A DNA stretch of 39,352 nt from Phoronis australis (Eukaryota; Phoronida; Phoronidae), in NCBI GenBank assembly GCA_002633005.1, contig NMRA01000508.1, positions 1 to 39,352 of the forward strand. Direction: 5' to 3'. This document shows, piece after piece, positions 9,641-19,920 of the stretch. A program made the position numbers and the translations under genes. Every line of letters starts with the position of its first letter. The stretch's first letter is position 1. Below the pieces are notes generated by a model that saw only the letters and a program-made list of their open reading frames with translations, searched no databases and had not been told where the DNA came from.

Positions 9641-12164
9641 GTCAAACTATCGCCCTGGTTTCCATCATGGACATGTCCTTCAGTAGCCTGTAATTTCAAA
9701 ACAGTGGCTTCGTTAAGTTTCATGAATAACGTTGAGATGAACAAGTTGTTAAGGTAAAGGAAAGTTTCAAGTGACAGACAACTGAGTGCTTAGTTTATGC
9801 GTTGAACTGCATGACAGTTTTTCAAGCAAAATACAAAGTCGTCTGCTACAGATCAGGCAGGTCTGCAGTATAAAGATAAGGATTAACAATATGATTATTT
9901 ATTCAAAAATCTGAAAGTCAATCACCATGAACAAGTTTGGATTGCTTAAAATTGGTTCAGTTTTTGCTAGGACGTTCAGATTGGCGAAATTAACATAATT
10001 AATCTACATGTACGCGGAATAACGTTTCTAAATCGAACGTAGGAACTAAAGAGGTATCTGATATGCCGCTTTTCGTGACACCAAATCTCTTCCTGGTGAC
10101 ACTGGTGTATGCCATGGTGAAAGGAGCTATGGGATTAATTATAAAAGAATTCATAATTAATTAATTCTAATCAAACTTTCAAACTTTTCCAGTTGTCAAC
10201 GGAAGCCGATGCGAACAAATCTGCAGAAAATATCGCTTTCGACGACATGACAGAGAGAAAGAAGTACGGGGTTAGACCTACATGTATTAGTCTGCCGCTG
10301 GTCACAGTGCCGAATATCTCTGTAAAGCTCCCAAAGGTGTCGTTTCACTTCATGCAGCTACTAAAGCCTGTTTCTCTTAAGCAGTTCTTTGTCGGCGGAT
10401 TGAAACTTTTTAACAATGAATTAGTGGGGAGATACGTCCAGCCCCTCGGTCGGCTCTCCCGTTCTGTACCGTACATGTACGTTTTCCCGAAATTAGGTTT
10501 TCATGTTCATCGTCGAGTCGGGATATACTACAGCGTGTTGCAGCGTGGGCGGCGTCAGATTGAAAATTAAGTATAAAACAATAACGTGTGTCACCAAAAC
10601 AAGGATTGCGGTTCAGCGATTGGCCGTAAAGGACGGCATAATGCAGAGATCTACGTCTGATGCTTCGCCTCTATAGTTTCAAAGATCATAACAGAAGCGC
10701 AATGGATCGTTGCGCGCAGGACAAAAACTTGTCCCGTCAGGAAATTTACGTCGTCAAAGCTCCGGAAGGTAAAATCGTGCTACCCAAATTTGTTGCGAAG
10801 AGCGTTTGCATTGAAATACATTCGAAAAGCCAAGTCATGTGCTACAAAAATAGTCCGTCCACCCATTGAATTCATGAACGCACATGGTACAGTGTACGAC
10901 ATGTACGTTCAACTCATCCAAACGCCGAAGACGCCGTATGTCGCAGGCGCAAAAGCAACGACGCAGGCGAATCCGCTGTTTTAGCATGCCGGTCCGGCAT
11001 AATCCGCGACTAAGTGCACAAGAGAACTTTGTTCAGCCCTCATCCCACAGACAACCTTTAGTTGGAAATTGGGTCTCTTCAAGATCGCCTATCTCTGTAA
11101 TTCCTGAAGGAGATACGCCGCCATCTATTGTCGCTGAAGGGAACGAAAATAGGATAAGAAAAATATTTCGAAAACGGAAGCCGAAGACGGCTTATCTACC
11201 AGAAAGAGCATTCAGGTAAGCTTTCAATTTTCATGGCTCACTGATTGAAAAAAAAATGAACTTTACGAGTATACCGTGTTAACGTACGAGTTTCAATAAC
11301 TAGGTGCCAATAAATACACTGTAAGAGCAATAGCAGATTCTCAAGATAAATGTACGAATCTAACAGATATCAAACTCAGCACACACCATACGCAGGTTTC
11401 GGATGAATGGGAGGTTCCGGGCATCACATAAGAAAGCTCCCTCCATAAAAAACCTCTCCAAGCATCGTGTAAGCTGATGGACCTGGGGCCCGTTCCAACC
11501 AACTGACTTAAACTGATCTTAGATTAACTAAAGTCTAAGGTTTGTTTCAATTTCCACATTCGGTAAAATAATCAAAATTAAGACAGAATATAAGTATAAA
11601 TTTAAGTAAAGTTTAAGACCTCTTTCTTGCAACGGCCTTGAGACCAATTTACTGTTGATTTGTCTTTCCTGAGTCAATTTTTAGGAACGGGTCCCTGATT
11701 CGTGCGTTTTTTTTTTGTTTTTTTTTTTGATGTAATGGCGGGGGACCTATTCGCAAAATTGGAGCCAAATTCAGTATCCATCTAGCTAAACACGTAACTG
11801 TTTCCCTTTTTTACAGGTACAAAATAAAAGATGGGGATTATACCGTAGTCGGCGAAGGAGCTTCAGGCACACTGTATGCTGGAACTTACGTAAATGACGC
11901 TACGGGAATTGAGCAACAGGCGTGTGTTAAGAACTATTTGCGCGGCGACGTGAAGTCAACATCTAACACGGAATACCAATGTCTACGGGCCCTTGCTCGG
12001 TATAAATGTGTCCCCGAACCGTTTGGCTTGTACCTGACACCAACGGCTGACGACGAAGACCAACCGATAGTTGGACTTGTAATGGAACTTATAGATGGTT
12101 TGACACTAGCAGACTACATAGACAACCACCTCGATAATGCGTTAGTGGACCTAGTGTCGCTGCC
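9641..12164 (+). repeat. Left arm of a 20.8-kb-spaced inverted duplication
   Basis: From GTCAAACTATC at 9641 to GTGTCGCTGCC at 12164 this sequence is the diverged reverse complement of 32947-37220. Matching landmarks are the non-coding lead (CAAGTTGTTCATCTC in inverse), the kinase exon starting TTGTCAACGGAAGCC, the donor TTCAG|GTAAG, the intron blocks and the catalytic exon. The right arm also contains a 1.87 kb insertion. The left arm ends abruptly at an N base and a C run. Outside both ends the flanks do not match. Confidence 0.9.
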
Positions 12165-12975
12165 NCCCCCCCCATAGCGCTTATTAATATACACTAGCAA
12201 AAATGGATGTAATCGAAATGACTACTGGGTGAGTTTGAGAATGCGTAAACATCTTGGGTCCGACTATTGAACCCAACAGCTGAATCCACCTACCTACCGT
12301 TATGACAATGGTCTTAATGTCTTCCTGAGTTAAAAATGGATGATTTCTGGATTGAGAATTTACCGACACTTCGCATCAGTACTTAAGACCAGACTATAAG
12401 CATGTTTGTCACGGCTGGTTACTTTCTGTGCTCAACTTGGTGTTCAAGAAAAACAAATTATGAGTTTCTATAACCACATTAGACATTTCTCAAGTTACTA
12501 AGCAACAGGCGACACGTCAGTTTTTTGGCGGTCGTCTAATCAAGTAAAGATCATCTGCTTTGACAGAACAATGTTTTTGTTGCTATATGTAGCCAAGACA
12601 TGGGCCTCTTGTAAACGATACACTGTAATTGACGCAGCAGCTATTTTGTTAACAATGTGCTTTTTACTACTGACATGTCTTTTTATTCAGCTACGGTGCC
12701 ATTCCATCAGGCAGCAACGTACGATGTGACCACCTGGCACCAGAAGTGCGCAACGGGGAGTTAACATCTGTACGCTCGGATGTTTATTCATTTGGGAAAG
12801 CATTCTAGGCGTTTGTGACGCCCTTGAAGAAGATATTCCCGCCATTTACAAGAAAGCAATGAATTACCTCCTGCTTGTCGGACTGCAGTGTCGATCGGAT
12901 GATGTTAAATGCAGGACACGCAACATGTTGCCAGTTATAAAGAACATCGAAGGAGTTTTAAAGATGATCACTTGA
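10193..12975 (+). pseudogene. Protein kinase gene copy, left, broken
   Basis: The exon after acceptor TTTTCCAG (10193) opens with STEADANKSAENIAFDDMT but is interrupted by stops before reaching the Arg-rich RRRRRMSQAQKQRRRR region and the donor ERAF|GTAAG at 11215. The second exon (11817) encodes the N-lobe: glycine loop GEGASGTLY, the ACVK lysine and the NTEYQCL helix-C glutamate. It is cut at 12164, before the catalytic loop. A separate exon (12691-12975, acceptor TTTTTATTCAG) encodes the C-lobe with HLAPEVRNGE (APE motif) and RSDVYSFGKAF. A TAG at 12807 follows, and one missing base would restore a frame through VCDALEEDIPAIYKKAMNYL to TGA at 12973. Its phase matches the end of the catalytic exon of the right copy. 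Eukaryotic protein-kinase fold, unassigned family; this copy cannot make an active enzyme as read. Confidence 0.8.
12165..12173. other. Ambiguous base and C run: probable assembly junction
   Basis: The only N in the window sits at 12165, followed by eight C. It falls exactly where the left kinase copy stops matching the right copy, mid-codon in a conserved exon. A collapsed or mis-joined assembly is therefore a real alternative to a biological deletion. Confidence 0.8.
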
Positions 12976-13078
12976 AGCTCAAGACGGTTAACGGCTGAGA
13001 TTGGTATCGAAAGTGTGATCGACGTCAGGAACCGTCACCGCTGAGTTGCCGAGTGAATGAGAAAGTGGACTCGTAATT

Positions 13079-13122
13079 CTATTATTATTATTATTATATT
13101 ATTATTATTATTATTATTATTA
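13079..13122 (+). repeat. (ATT)n microsatellite
   Basis: About 14 ATT units with one interruption (TATATT), about 100 nt after the stop of the kinase C-lobe exon. Short frames running through it are simple-repeat artefacts. Confidence 0.95.
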
Positions 13123-13324
13123 CAAATGTTATATGTTAAAAAGATTAAAATGAGATATTTGTTTCTTACACATGTTGATATTCTTCAAAGTCTTGCATTA
13201 CGAAGTGGAAAAGGTTTCAATGACATTTACCAATCGTTCTCGTCATCACAGAGGAAATGATCAACACCTGACTACGTCACGAATCGGTGGTTTTCTAGAA
13301 GAGATAATTGAATCCGCGCAAAAG

Positions 13325-15073
13325 CAGGGCCGTAGGAAGCGGGGGGTGGTAGTGGGGCGCGGGCCCCCAAAAATTTTCAGGCGTCAGGGTTAAACCGTGG
13401 CAACCGACACATGCGTGGGGCAGGGGCAGTCGAGAAAAGAAAGAATGCTAAATGCAGATATGAGAGAAAACTCAAGATAACATTTAAGAACTCAGTATCA
13501 GTGCATGGTTTACCTTTTGAGGACCCTGGCCAGGATAATGTTGTTGGGGTCTCCGCTTTTGCAGTACAGATCGTCTAAATGCACTTGGAAACGTTCACCT
13601 AATTATTCATGCATATATTTGGAAAAATCGACACAATTTGTAAAGCGAAGCTTATGCGAAGCTTATTCAGTAATTTACTGGATATTCGAATTCAGTAAGT
13701 CAATTTTGCGACTGCAAAACCTAGGCTATATTTTTCCAGAGGCCCCTCTCCGGCAAGGGATAACGGGGACAACTGTCTCTTTTTTCTGGAATTGTATATC
13801 ACTTGAGAAGAAGTGATATCTTGACAGATGCTGCACATTTCATGAAAATATAAATATTTTCGCATAGAGGTGCCCCACGTCTGAAGGAGGTCACTGATGA
13901 GATTTAAGTGACCACTGTTTTTATATTTCTATTGACAAACTCTTATAAATAAGGGTACACTCAAGGAGAGAGGACCCGATGTTGGACTCAGTTACGTCTA
14001 TTTTCCTGTTTTTTGTGAAATCGTGCAACAATTTTTAATGTTGAAGAAGGTCACTTCTTGTGCCGTCATCAGACCACACGACGGTGGAATGAACTGTCAC
14101 TCTTTTCCAAGCTTAATGATGTTTAGCTTTTCATACTAAGGTGTCTAAGTTCAGACTGGACCCTCTCTCGGTGGAGCAAGTCGGAGAAATGTCCCTCTTT
14201 ACATGTATATCCGACACTGCATGCGCGCGCAGCCTTCAATATGGGGGGCTCGACGATGTGGACCTTTTACCTCCAAAAAGTACGAAGAAAAAACGGGGTA
14301 CCGCGTCCAGAGCTGTGAATTGTGCGTTTGCGCTCTTTTAGTGGACTTTGTCTCGTTTTCTAGGACTTGTTGTTCCTCTGAGGAGGATATTTTTGCCCAC
14401 TTCGTCAAATGGGGGGGTGGGGGGTTGGGTTCGTTGGACCGCCCCGAGACCCACCCCGGGTGCGTACATGCACTGCCAAGTATTCACGAGGGAAATTCTG
14501 ATTCGAATTTCAACAAAAAAACAAAATATTCGTGCACAGCACAGCAGGTATCAAGACATTTGACCCAAATAACCAGAAAAAAATGAGAAAAAATTGGACC
14601 GCCATCGTAACGGAACTATGGCTAAGTATAGGCTCTCCCTCGATATCCCAGGCGACCGGTAGTGGCGCTGCGCAACACGACTCCGTTTCTGTCAAGTCTG
14701 CTTCACTGTGCAATGAAGAAAATTACTTCATTTTTTAAAGAAAATGGAATCTGAGTGACAATAAAAAACAGAAGCTGCTGGTAAGATGTGAATTTTAATC
14801 GAAGCCTTAGTCAATAACTCAGAATTCTCTTTGTCAAACCTCGCGTCCATGATTAATGCCAACAAAAAACGGATTTGGGCTTTTGGGCAATTGAAGACTA
14901 TTTTAAGTACAACTTTGTTACGAAATGATTGCACAAAATAGAAAAAGTGCAATAAGCATTACAAAAAGAAGTAGATTTCGCGCGTGACGATAGCAAGGGG
15001 GAAGGTTGGTGAAGCCCAATTGGTTTTTGCCCACCCCCAATATTTTTTTCCTTCCTATACATGTACGGGCCTG
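13325..15073 (+). mobile_element. Non-autonomous DNA transposon-like element, 1.75 kb
   Basis: The left end reads CAGGGCCGTAGGAAG followed by a G run. The right end, read inward, is CAGGCCCGTACATGTATAGG followed by AAGGA and a GGGGGTGGG block. The two agree once a CATGTA unit in the right end is skipped. The direct repeat AAAAG abuts both outer edges and could be a 5-bp target duplication. No transposase motif is visible; frames at 14141-14738 overlap each other and have no domain. The superfamily is not assigned. Confidence 0.5.
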
Positions 15074-15079
15074 AAAAGG

Positions 15080-15910
15080 GATTGCTTTAAATTTCAGGCT
15101 GTCAAACTGAAAGTGCGTTTGTGTGGGTCACGGTATTATCGACAACGAAAGTAATTTTCCAAGATCGACTCCAGCGAGGTATCGAAACTGAGACAATCGC
15201 GGTTGCAGTCCAACGCTCTTGAGGTGGAGCGCAACGCAACACCGGTTTCTATTTCAGCGAATGGCTGGCAGACAACGGAGAGATCTGGCGAGTTGTAATG
15301 TAACCAACAAAACACAAAAATGGTCAAAGCTAATACTTTAGTTTCTCCCGACCATCAATAAACCCAAAATGTTTTTTCGTTCGTAAAACGGATGTCCTTT
15401 TTCAAATACACAATAAGTTTTTAGTCAAAACATAAATTGTCCCTTAAAGGATACCAAACCCGGATTTGGCCTGTAAACATACATGTATACTAAGAACTAC
15501 TTTCCCATTCAGTTTTCTGCAACAAAATAAAGCTCTGCAACCCTCGACAACATTCAAATGTTTGGGAACAACTGAAATCTCCTTTCAAAGTATGCAAAAT
15601 GGGCAAACGTGTCCTACACTTTTAGCGCACTACACCGCAACTGTTCGGAAAAAAAAAACACCCACCAAGGACCAGAATGTTCAATGTGTGACATTGCGAA
15701 TACGAGTTTTTAGTTGATTCATGTCCCTTTAACTAAGAAGACCGACGGCAGTGATGCATTAGCAGGTGACAGAAACGATCCTCAGTCCGATGCTGCCCCA
15801 GCATTGTCAAAAATAGGCATTGAGAGATATTTTAATACGTCACCATAGCGTGTAACAACGAGGTGATAGTGCACACATTTGATTTAGGCCAGAACAGAAT
15901 CACGAACTTT
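15080..15910. other. Intergenic, no gene recognised
   Basis: No supported gene. The frame at 15466-15717 carries no motif and starts without splice or promoter support. Confidence 0.4.
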
Positions 15911-15913
15911 AAA

Positions 15914-16136
15914 TTAGCGCGTAAGTAAATAACGACATATCTATCCAACGTTTCGGTTCATCACTCTGAACCATTCTCAAAGAAACAGTTCACAGACTTT
16001 ATTTTGACGTGTACCTGTACAGTCTCTTCTCTACCTGTGTCGCCTGTTTTGAGTCTGTGAACTGTTTCCTTGAGAATGGTTTAGAGTAATAAACCGAAAC
16101 GATGGACAGATATGTCGTAATTTACTTACCCGCTAG
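15914..16136 (+). mobile_element. Foldback (palindromic) MITE-like element
   Basis: Two arms of about 85 nt in inverse orientation flank a spacer of about 55 nt. The left arm runs from TAGCGCGTAAGTAAAT through ACATATCTATCCAACGTTTCG to AACAGTTCACAGACT. The right arm runs from AGTCTGTGAACTGTTTCC to ACTTACCCGCTA. A few mismatches separate the arms. It has no coding potential. The transcript would form a long hairpin. Confidence 0.8.
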
Positions 16137-16139
16137 TAC

Positions 16140-17500
16140 ATCTTAAATTTTGCTATTTCGAAAATTTGGTCCAAGCTCCAATTTTGGGCAAAATAATTGA
16201 ATTTTCACTGCCCCAAACTGGTTCAGTGACGTTTCTAGATAGCAGTGACATTGAAAATCTGATAAGATTTTTCCACTGCTGAATGTTCCAAGAAACCGAT
16301 TTCCTGACATTACAAAACACCTGTCAATCATTTAGCATCTTCTACCAGTTACCTAAAGCATAGTGGGAACTACTCTCCTCCATGGTATCCCTAAGTTACG
16401 GCCTTTGACGGAGATTTTGGGGAAATTGACAGAGCTTGGCTTCCCGTAAATGATACAAATTAACCAGTTACATGGACACCATTAATTTGAAGCAAGCCTG
16501 ATGAATACAACAAGTACTAGGGAAAATTGTATTGAGTACGAGATACAACGAAACATTCAAGGCGTAAAATTCACGCTGTGGCAATATTTGTGTCACTACA
16601 AACAACACAGCTCTTGTATCCCATAATATTCCTGCATAAATCATATCCCAAATATCAATTTTCTTAACATCTAGATACAGCGCTTGGTTGTCTTGCAATG
16701 TGCGGCAGTTCGATTATTAAGAAAAGTACAGAGTGTAAAAGAGTACAGAGAATATTCTTTAAGCCATGTACTTTGTCACATGACTGCACTTTATCTTTAA
16801 TTGTTGGTTTAAATAAAGAATAGTAACAGTTTGAATACTCCAAGCTTCTTCAAGAAACTTGCCTTTCTGCAAAAAAATAATTTGTACAACTACCATCGAC
16901 TTGATATAAGAGCAACTCTAAGACTTATATTACTTTGTTCTTCAAAATAAACTGGCCAGCATCAAAATTCAGTCATGGCAAATGTCCATTTTGTTTTGAC
17001 AAGAACATGTTAAATTCCAAAAAAATTTTGACAAGACCTCGACTGGTCGAATCCAAGACATGTGCCTGAAGTTTTGTTCAAAGTAAAAAGTTAGTGACAT
17101 TGAGCAATAATCACACATTAAACTCTGACAAAAGTTCGACGAAATGTCACTTTATTCCAGCACGCACTTGACTATAATGCCAAAAAATTCTGACAAGAAA
17201 TTTGTCTAAGTTAGACAGAGTCTGAAAGAAATTTGCTCAGTTTATTTTGAAATCCTGCGTATCCATGTTGCACTTTCATATTAGACAGACCTTGTAATAC
17301 ATGTACAACACTGGCACTTGATACACAGGCACCAAGAACTTTTGAAATGCACCCACAACTGAACAGCAAATGGAATCCTTGTGGGAGTCTTTATTACTAA
17401 AAATGGCGACTCTCTGGCACAGAATACATTGAACCTATCTAAAATGGGAAGGTGATGTCATCTCCACAACAGAAACCTATTTTTCGTGAAAAATCCTCTT
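16140..17500. other. Non-coding, may include the 3' end of the C12orf57 homologue
   Basis: No exon was found on either strand. On the minus strand, AATAAA signals occur near 17151-17156 and 17385-17390, either of which could end the transcript whose stop codon is at 17964. The choice is unresolved. Confidence 0.35.
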
Positions 17501-17806
17501 GGCACTATTTAAGGTACAGAGTTAAACACAAAAAATAAAATTGCCACTAGGGGGCAGAATAAAATAAATTTCTGTGAAAATGAAAAACCATTGGTGTCTC
17601 CACAATTGACATCTATTGGCCATACGTCAACAAATTCATCAAACAAAATCAGAAGACACAGAAGCAAACGTAAAACATAAAATTGCCACAAGAGGGCACA
17701 GAAGTCATACGTTGTCAGTTTAACAGAAACCTGCCAAGTATCATTAAAAGGCCAGGTGATTCTTGGATACAGCAGAGGGCGCCAGGCGTCTGATGACAGC
17801 AATAAT

Positions 17807-17830
17807 CACCCACACATGTATGTGTGGGTG
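17807..17830. repeat. Short perfect hairpin
   Basis: CACCCACACA and TGTGTGGGTG form a 10-bp stem around a TGTA loop, within the putative 3' untranslated region of the minus-strand gene. Its centre is an ACATGTATGT string, so it may simply derive from the abundant ACATGT motif. Confidence 0.7.
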
Positions 17831-17963
17831 CATAAAAAAGGCTCAGTTTGATTTCTACACACAGCTATGTTGGAGTCTGTCCCCGCAATGTGTCATAGCA
17901 CATGGAAGGGGCAGGGATACCCCTTGATGGATTTGTGAGAAAAGGAAGAGTGGAGTTATGCCA

Positions 17964-18713
17964 TCAAACTGACACGTTAGGTGTTGGGGGTGGAGCCTCC
18001 ATTCTCGGCATAATGATGGACCGCAATTCACTGTTCAGTTCTGCTACCTGTGTGTCTTGCTGCTCATAGGACTTGATGGCCTGAGTAAACTGTATCAAAC
18101 CTGCAATGACAAGGATCTCAGATCACAAATGTTTTAAGCCTGGACTGCACGCCACCTGTTGGCCACATCATAAATATAAAGGATCATATGAAGATTAAAG
18201 TCAGAAATTTATTTCACGAAAGATCAGATTTCTTATTTTTCCGCACTGTTACTTTAAAATCTCCCCAATTTTGGACAAAATGTTGTCAACATTGGTTCCC
18301 ACAATTTACAATTCCTGCAATGTCTCTAAATATACCGTGACCATATAAAATAATTACAGGTGGTCTGGTGAATATTGTTCCAGACGTGCCTAGGCTCCAG
18401 GTGTGGGCCTATTGCAATGATCACCTGGAACTTAATCATTACTTTCCTGAGAAATGTGACAAACAGAATTTCACATGACGGCCCATAGGGTGCTCTGACG
18501 AAGATTCACTACAACATGTTATTTGGACATAATTACCATCGCCATCATTTGAAAATCCATATTTTTGTATCACACCCATTTGTAACTGAGTGTAAATGGG
18601 GAACACTGTCTGCATTGTCTTCATCATATCATTGCCTGCACTCTCTTTAGCCTCTTCCAGTTGACCTGCATTGCTAGGATCTCGGAAACACCCCAGGATA
18701 TCCGTCAAAGCAT
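17964..18713 (-). CDS. C12orf57: Protein C10 (C12orf57/GRCC10) homologue, last two exons
   Basis: The upstream exon spans 18713-18537 (acceptor ATCGTTTCAG, donor GATG|GTAATT). The last exon spans 18100-17964 (acceptor CTTGTCATTGCAG, stop TGA). The phases fit exactly: the codon for Gly is split 1/2 across the junction. The peptide aligns along its length with vertebrate protein C10 (Pfam P_C10). ALTDILGCF matches the first helix and EEAKESAGNDMMKTMQTVFP the EARDNACNDMGKMLQFVLP region. QLQMGVIQKYGFSNDGDG matches QIQQEVIKAYGFSCDGEG. The last exon gives QFTQAIKSYEQQDTQVAELN. The protein is a small helical intracellular protein, and human loss causes Temtamy syndrome. The first coding exon (about 15-20 residues, ending one base into a codon) was not found upstream, so the model is 5'-incomplete. 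Nothing suggests it is a pseudogene. Confidence 0.88.
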
Positions 18714-18939
18714 CTGAAACGATTCATCAATTTGAAATGAAACTACAGTGCCTACAGCTATAATCATGACATATAGGGGGCGCTGTGAACAAACGTCGAT
18801 GTTCTAAGCGTAGCCCAAAAAAGTTTGATGTATAAGCAACTTGTTGCCCAAATCTACACATCATGTCCATTTGCAACTTTACAGTGAATCATGTCTCTAG
18901 TTGGACCCACTAGATGGCACTAATAGGAGCTTCATAGGT

Positions 18940-19475
18940 CGGCTTGCTGGTTCCCTGCATTCCTCGGTGAAGTTTTTTACACCAGCATTTCTGATTGGCT
19001 AGTCGAATTCTCAACACGCAGTGCTTTACGCAAACAAACTGGCATGACTGATGGACTGAAGTGTAAATGTGGTCTGTTGTACAGACAAATCGGTGCTTAA
19101 AATTTGTGTTCAGGAAATGTGAAGCCTAGAAATTGTGATTGCGCCTTTTTGGAATGCGTCTTTCTACTGTCGATGACTTTTGTTTACGATAGTGACCTGT
19201 ATTCATACATTATGAATAACACACCGGTTAAATCGGCCAGATATGTTATTGTACATGTATGTGCTTCAAGCTCGCGACTATTAAACATCATAATGATTGC
19301 AGAAACCAAATAGTTACTGCAACCACTTGCAGTGACAAGGCGGCTAAAAATCGTTCACAGTCCGCCATTCTTTCACCTAACCAATGACTGCCAAGGTTAC
19401 ATCGACCAATGCTAAAGCGCATGCCACTGCGTGATACCTGCGTGCTGGCAGGGTTAAGCACGCAATGAACCAGTG
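18940..19475 (+). repeat. R1 repeat family, copy C
   Basis: Same order of blocks as 2905-3455: CTGGTTCCCTGC end, TTTTTTACACC, ATTGGCTAG, GCAAACAAACTGGCAT, GACAAATCGGTGC, TCTACTGTCGATGACTTTTG, TTGTACATGTATGTGCTTCAAGC, CCAATGACTG and CCAATGCTAAAG. It ends in GAACCAGTGAGCA. It lies about 230 nt upstream of the visible exons of the C12orf57 homologue, and thus probably in that gene's first intron. Internal frames are shadows. Confidence 0.8.
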
Positions 19476-19669
19476 AGCATAGGTCGGAAGCTTTCTGGAT
19501 AAAGATACGTAAAGAAAACAACAAAAATGGATCACTCAAATTTTCGGATATAATAACATCCTTCGTCAACAGAAACAGAAACAGAAATAAAGTAAAATCA
19601 AACACTATACGACAATTGACATCTGATATATGGCGTAATGAGCAAATTAAAGCACATTAAAGCTTTTCA

Positions 19670-19830
19670 GCAAATTATGCCTCACACTGAATAAAACATC
19701 AAAGTCATGTTGTTATAAGATCTTTTTGTGCATAGCAGGTCACCTCGGGAGGCTGTCAATGTCTTATTTCCTTCCATCTCGAACAGATACTCCCTTAATC
19801 AAACTTTTTCTTTAGCAGTCCTTCCTTCAG
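19670..19830 (+). repeat. R2 repeat, copy 1
   Basis: Diverged direct copy of 21199-21368. Shared order: CAGCAAATTATGCCTC, ACTGAATAAAACATC, CGCATAG-like block, GGTCACCTCGGGAGGC, CCTTCCATCTCGAACAGATA and TCTTTAGCAGTCC. Identity is moderate, suggesting an old duplication or an old transposon family. Confidence 0.6.
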
Positions 19831-19920
19831 TTGCCCATGAACGCCATTCTTACAATGAGCACAATGCTATTTTTACTGCGCTAACCAGACAGGAGTCCCT
19901 GCAACCTTACATTTGGCCAG

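Larger units (their letters stand above)
17544..18920 (+). promoter_or_regulatory. Cluster of five CTCF-like motifs
   Basis: The motifs, all readable on the plus strand, are CCACTAGGGGGCAG (17544-17557), CCACAAGAGGGCACAG (17686-17701), AGCAGAGGGCGCCAG (17771-17785), TAGGGGGCGCTGT (about 18774-18786) and CCACTAGATGGCAC (18907-18920). The first and last fit the bilaterian CTCF core CCASYAGRKGGC closely. They surround and follow the last exons of the C12orf57 homologue. Binding is not shown by sequence. Confidence 0.45.

Noticed and set aside
9464-9757. 97-aa plus-strand frame at the edge of the left arm
   Set aside because: Its second half is homologous non-coding sequence in the right arm, where the frame is not conserved.
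14203-14586. 127-aa plus-strand frame
   Set aside because: Overlaps three other frames of similar length in a transposon-like block; G-rich runs produce Gly/Trp stretches; no motif.
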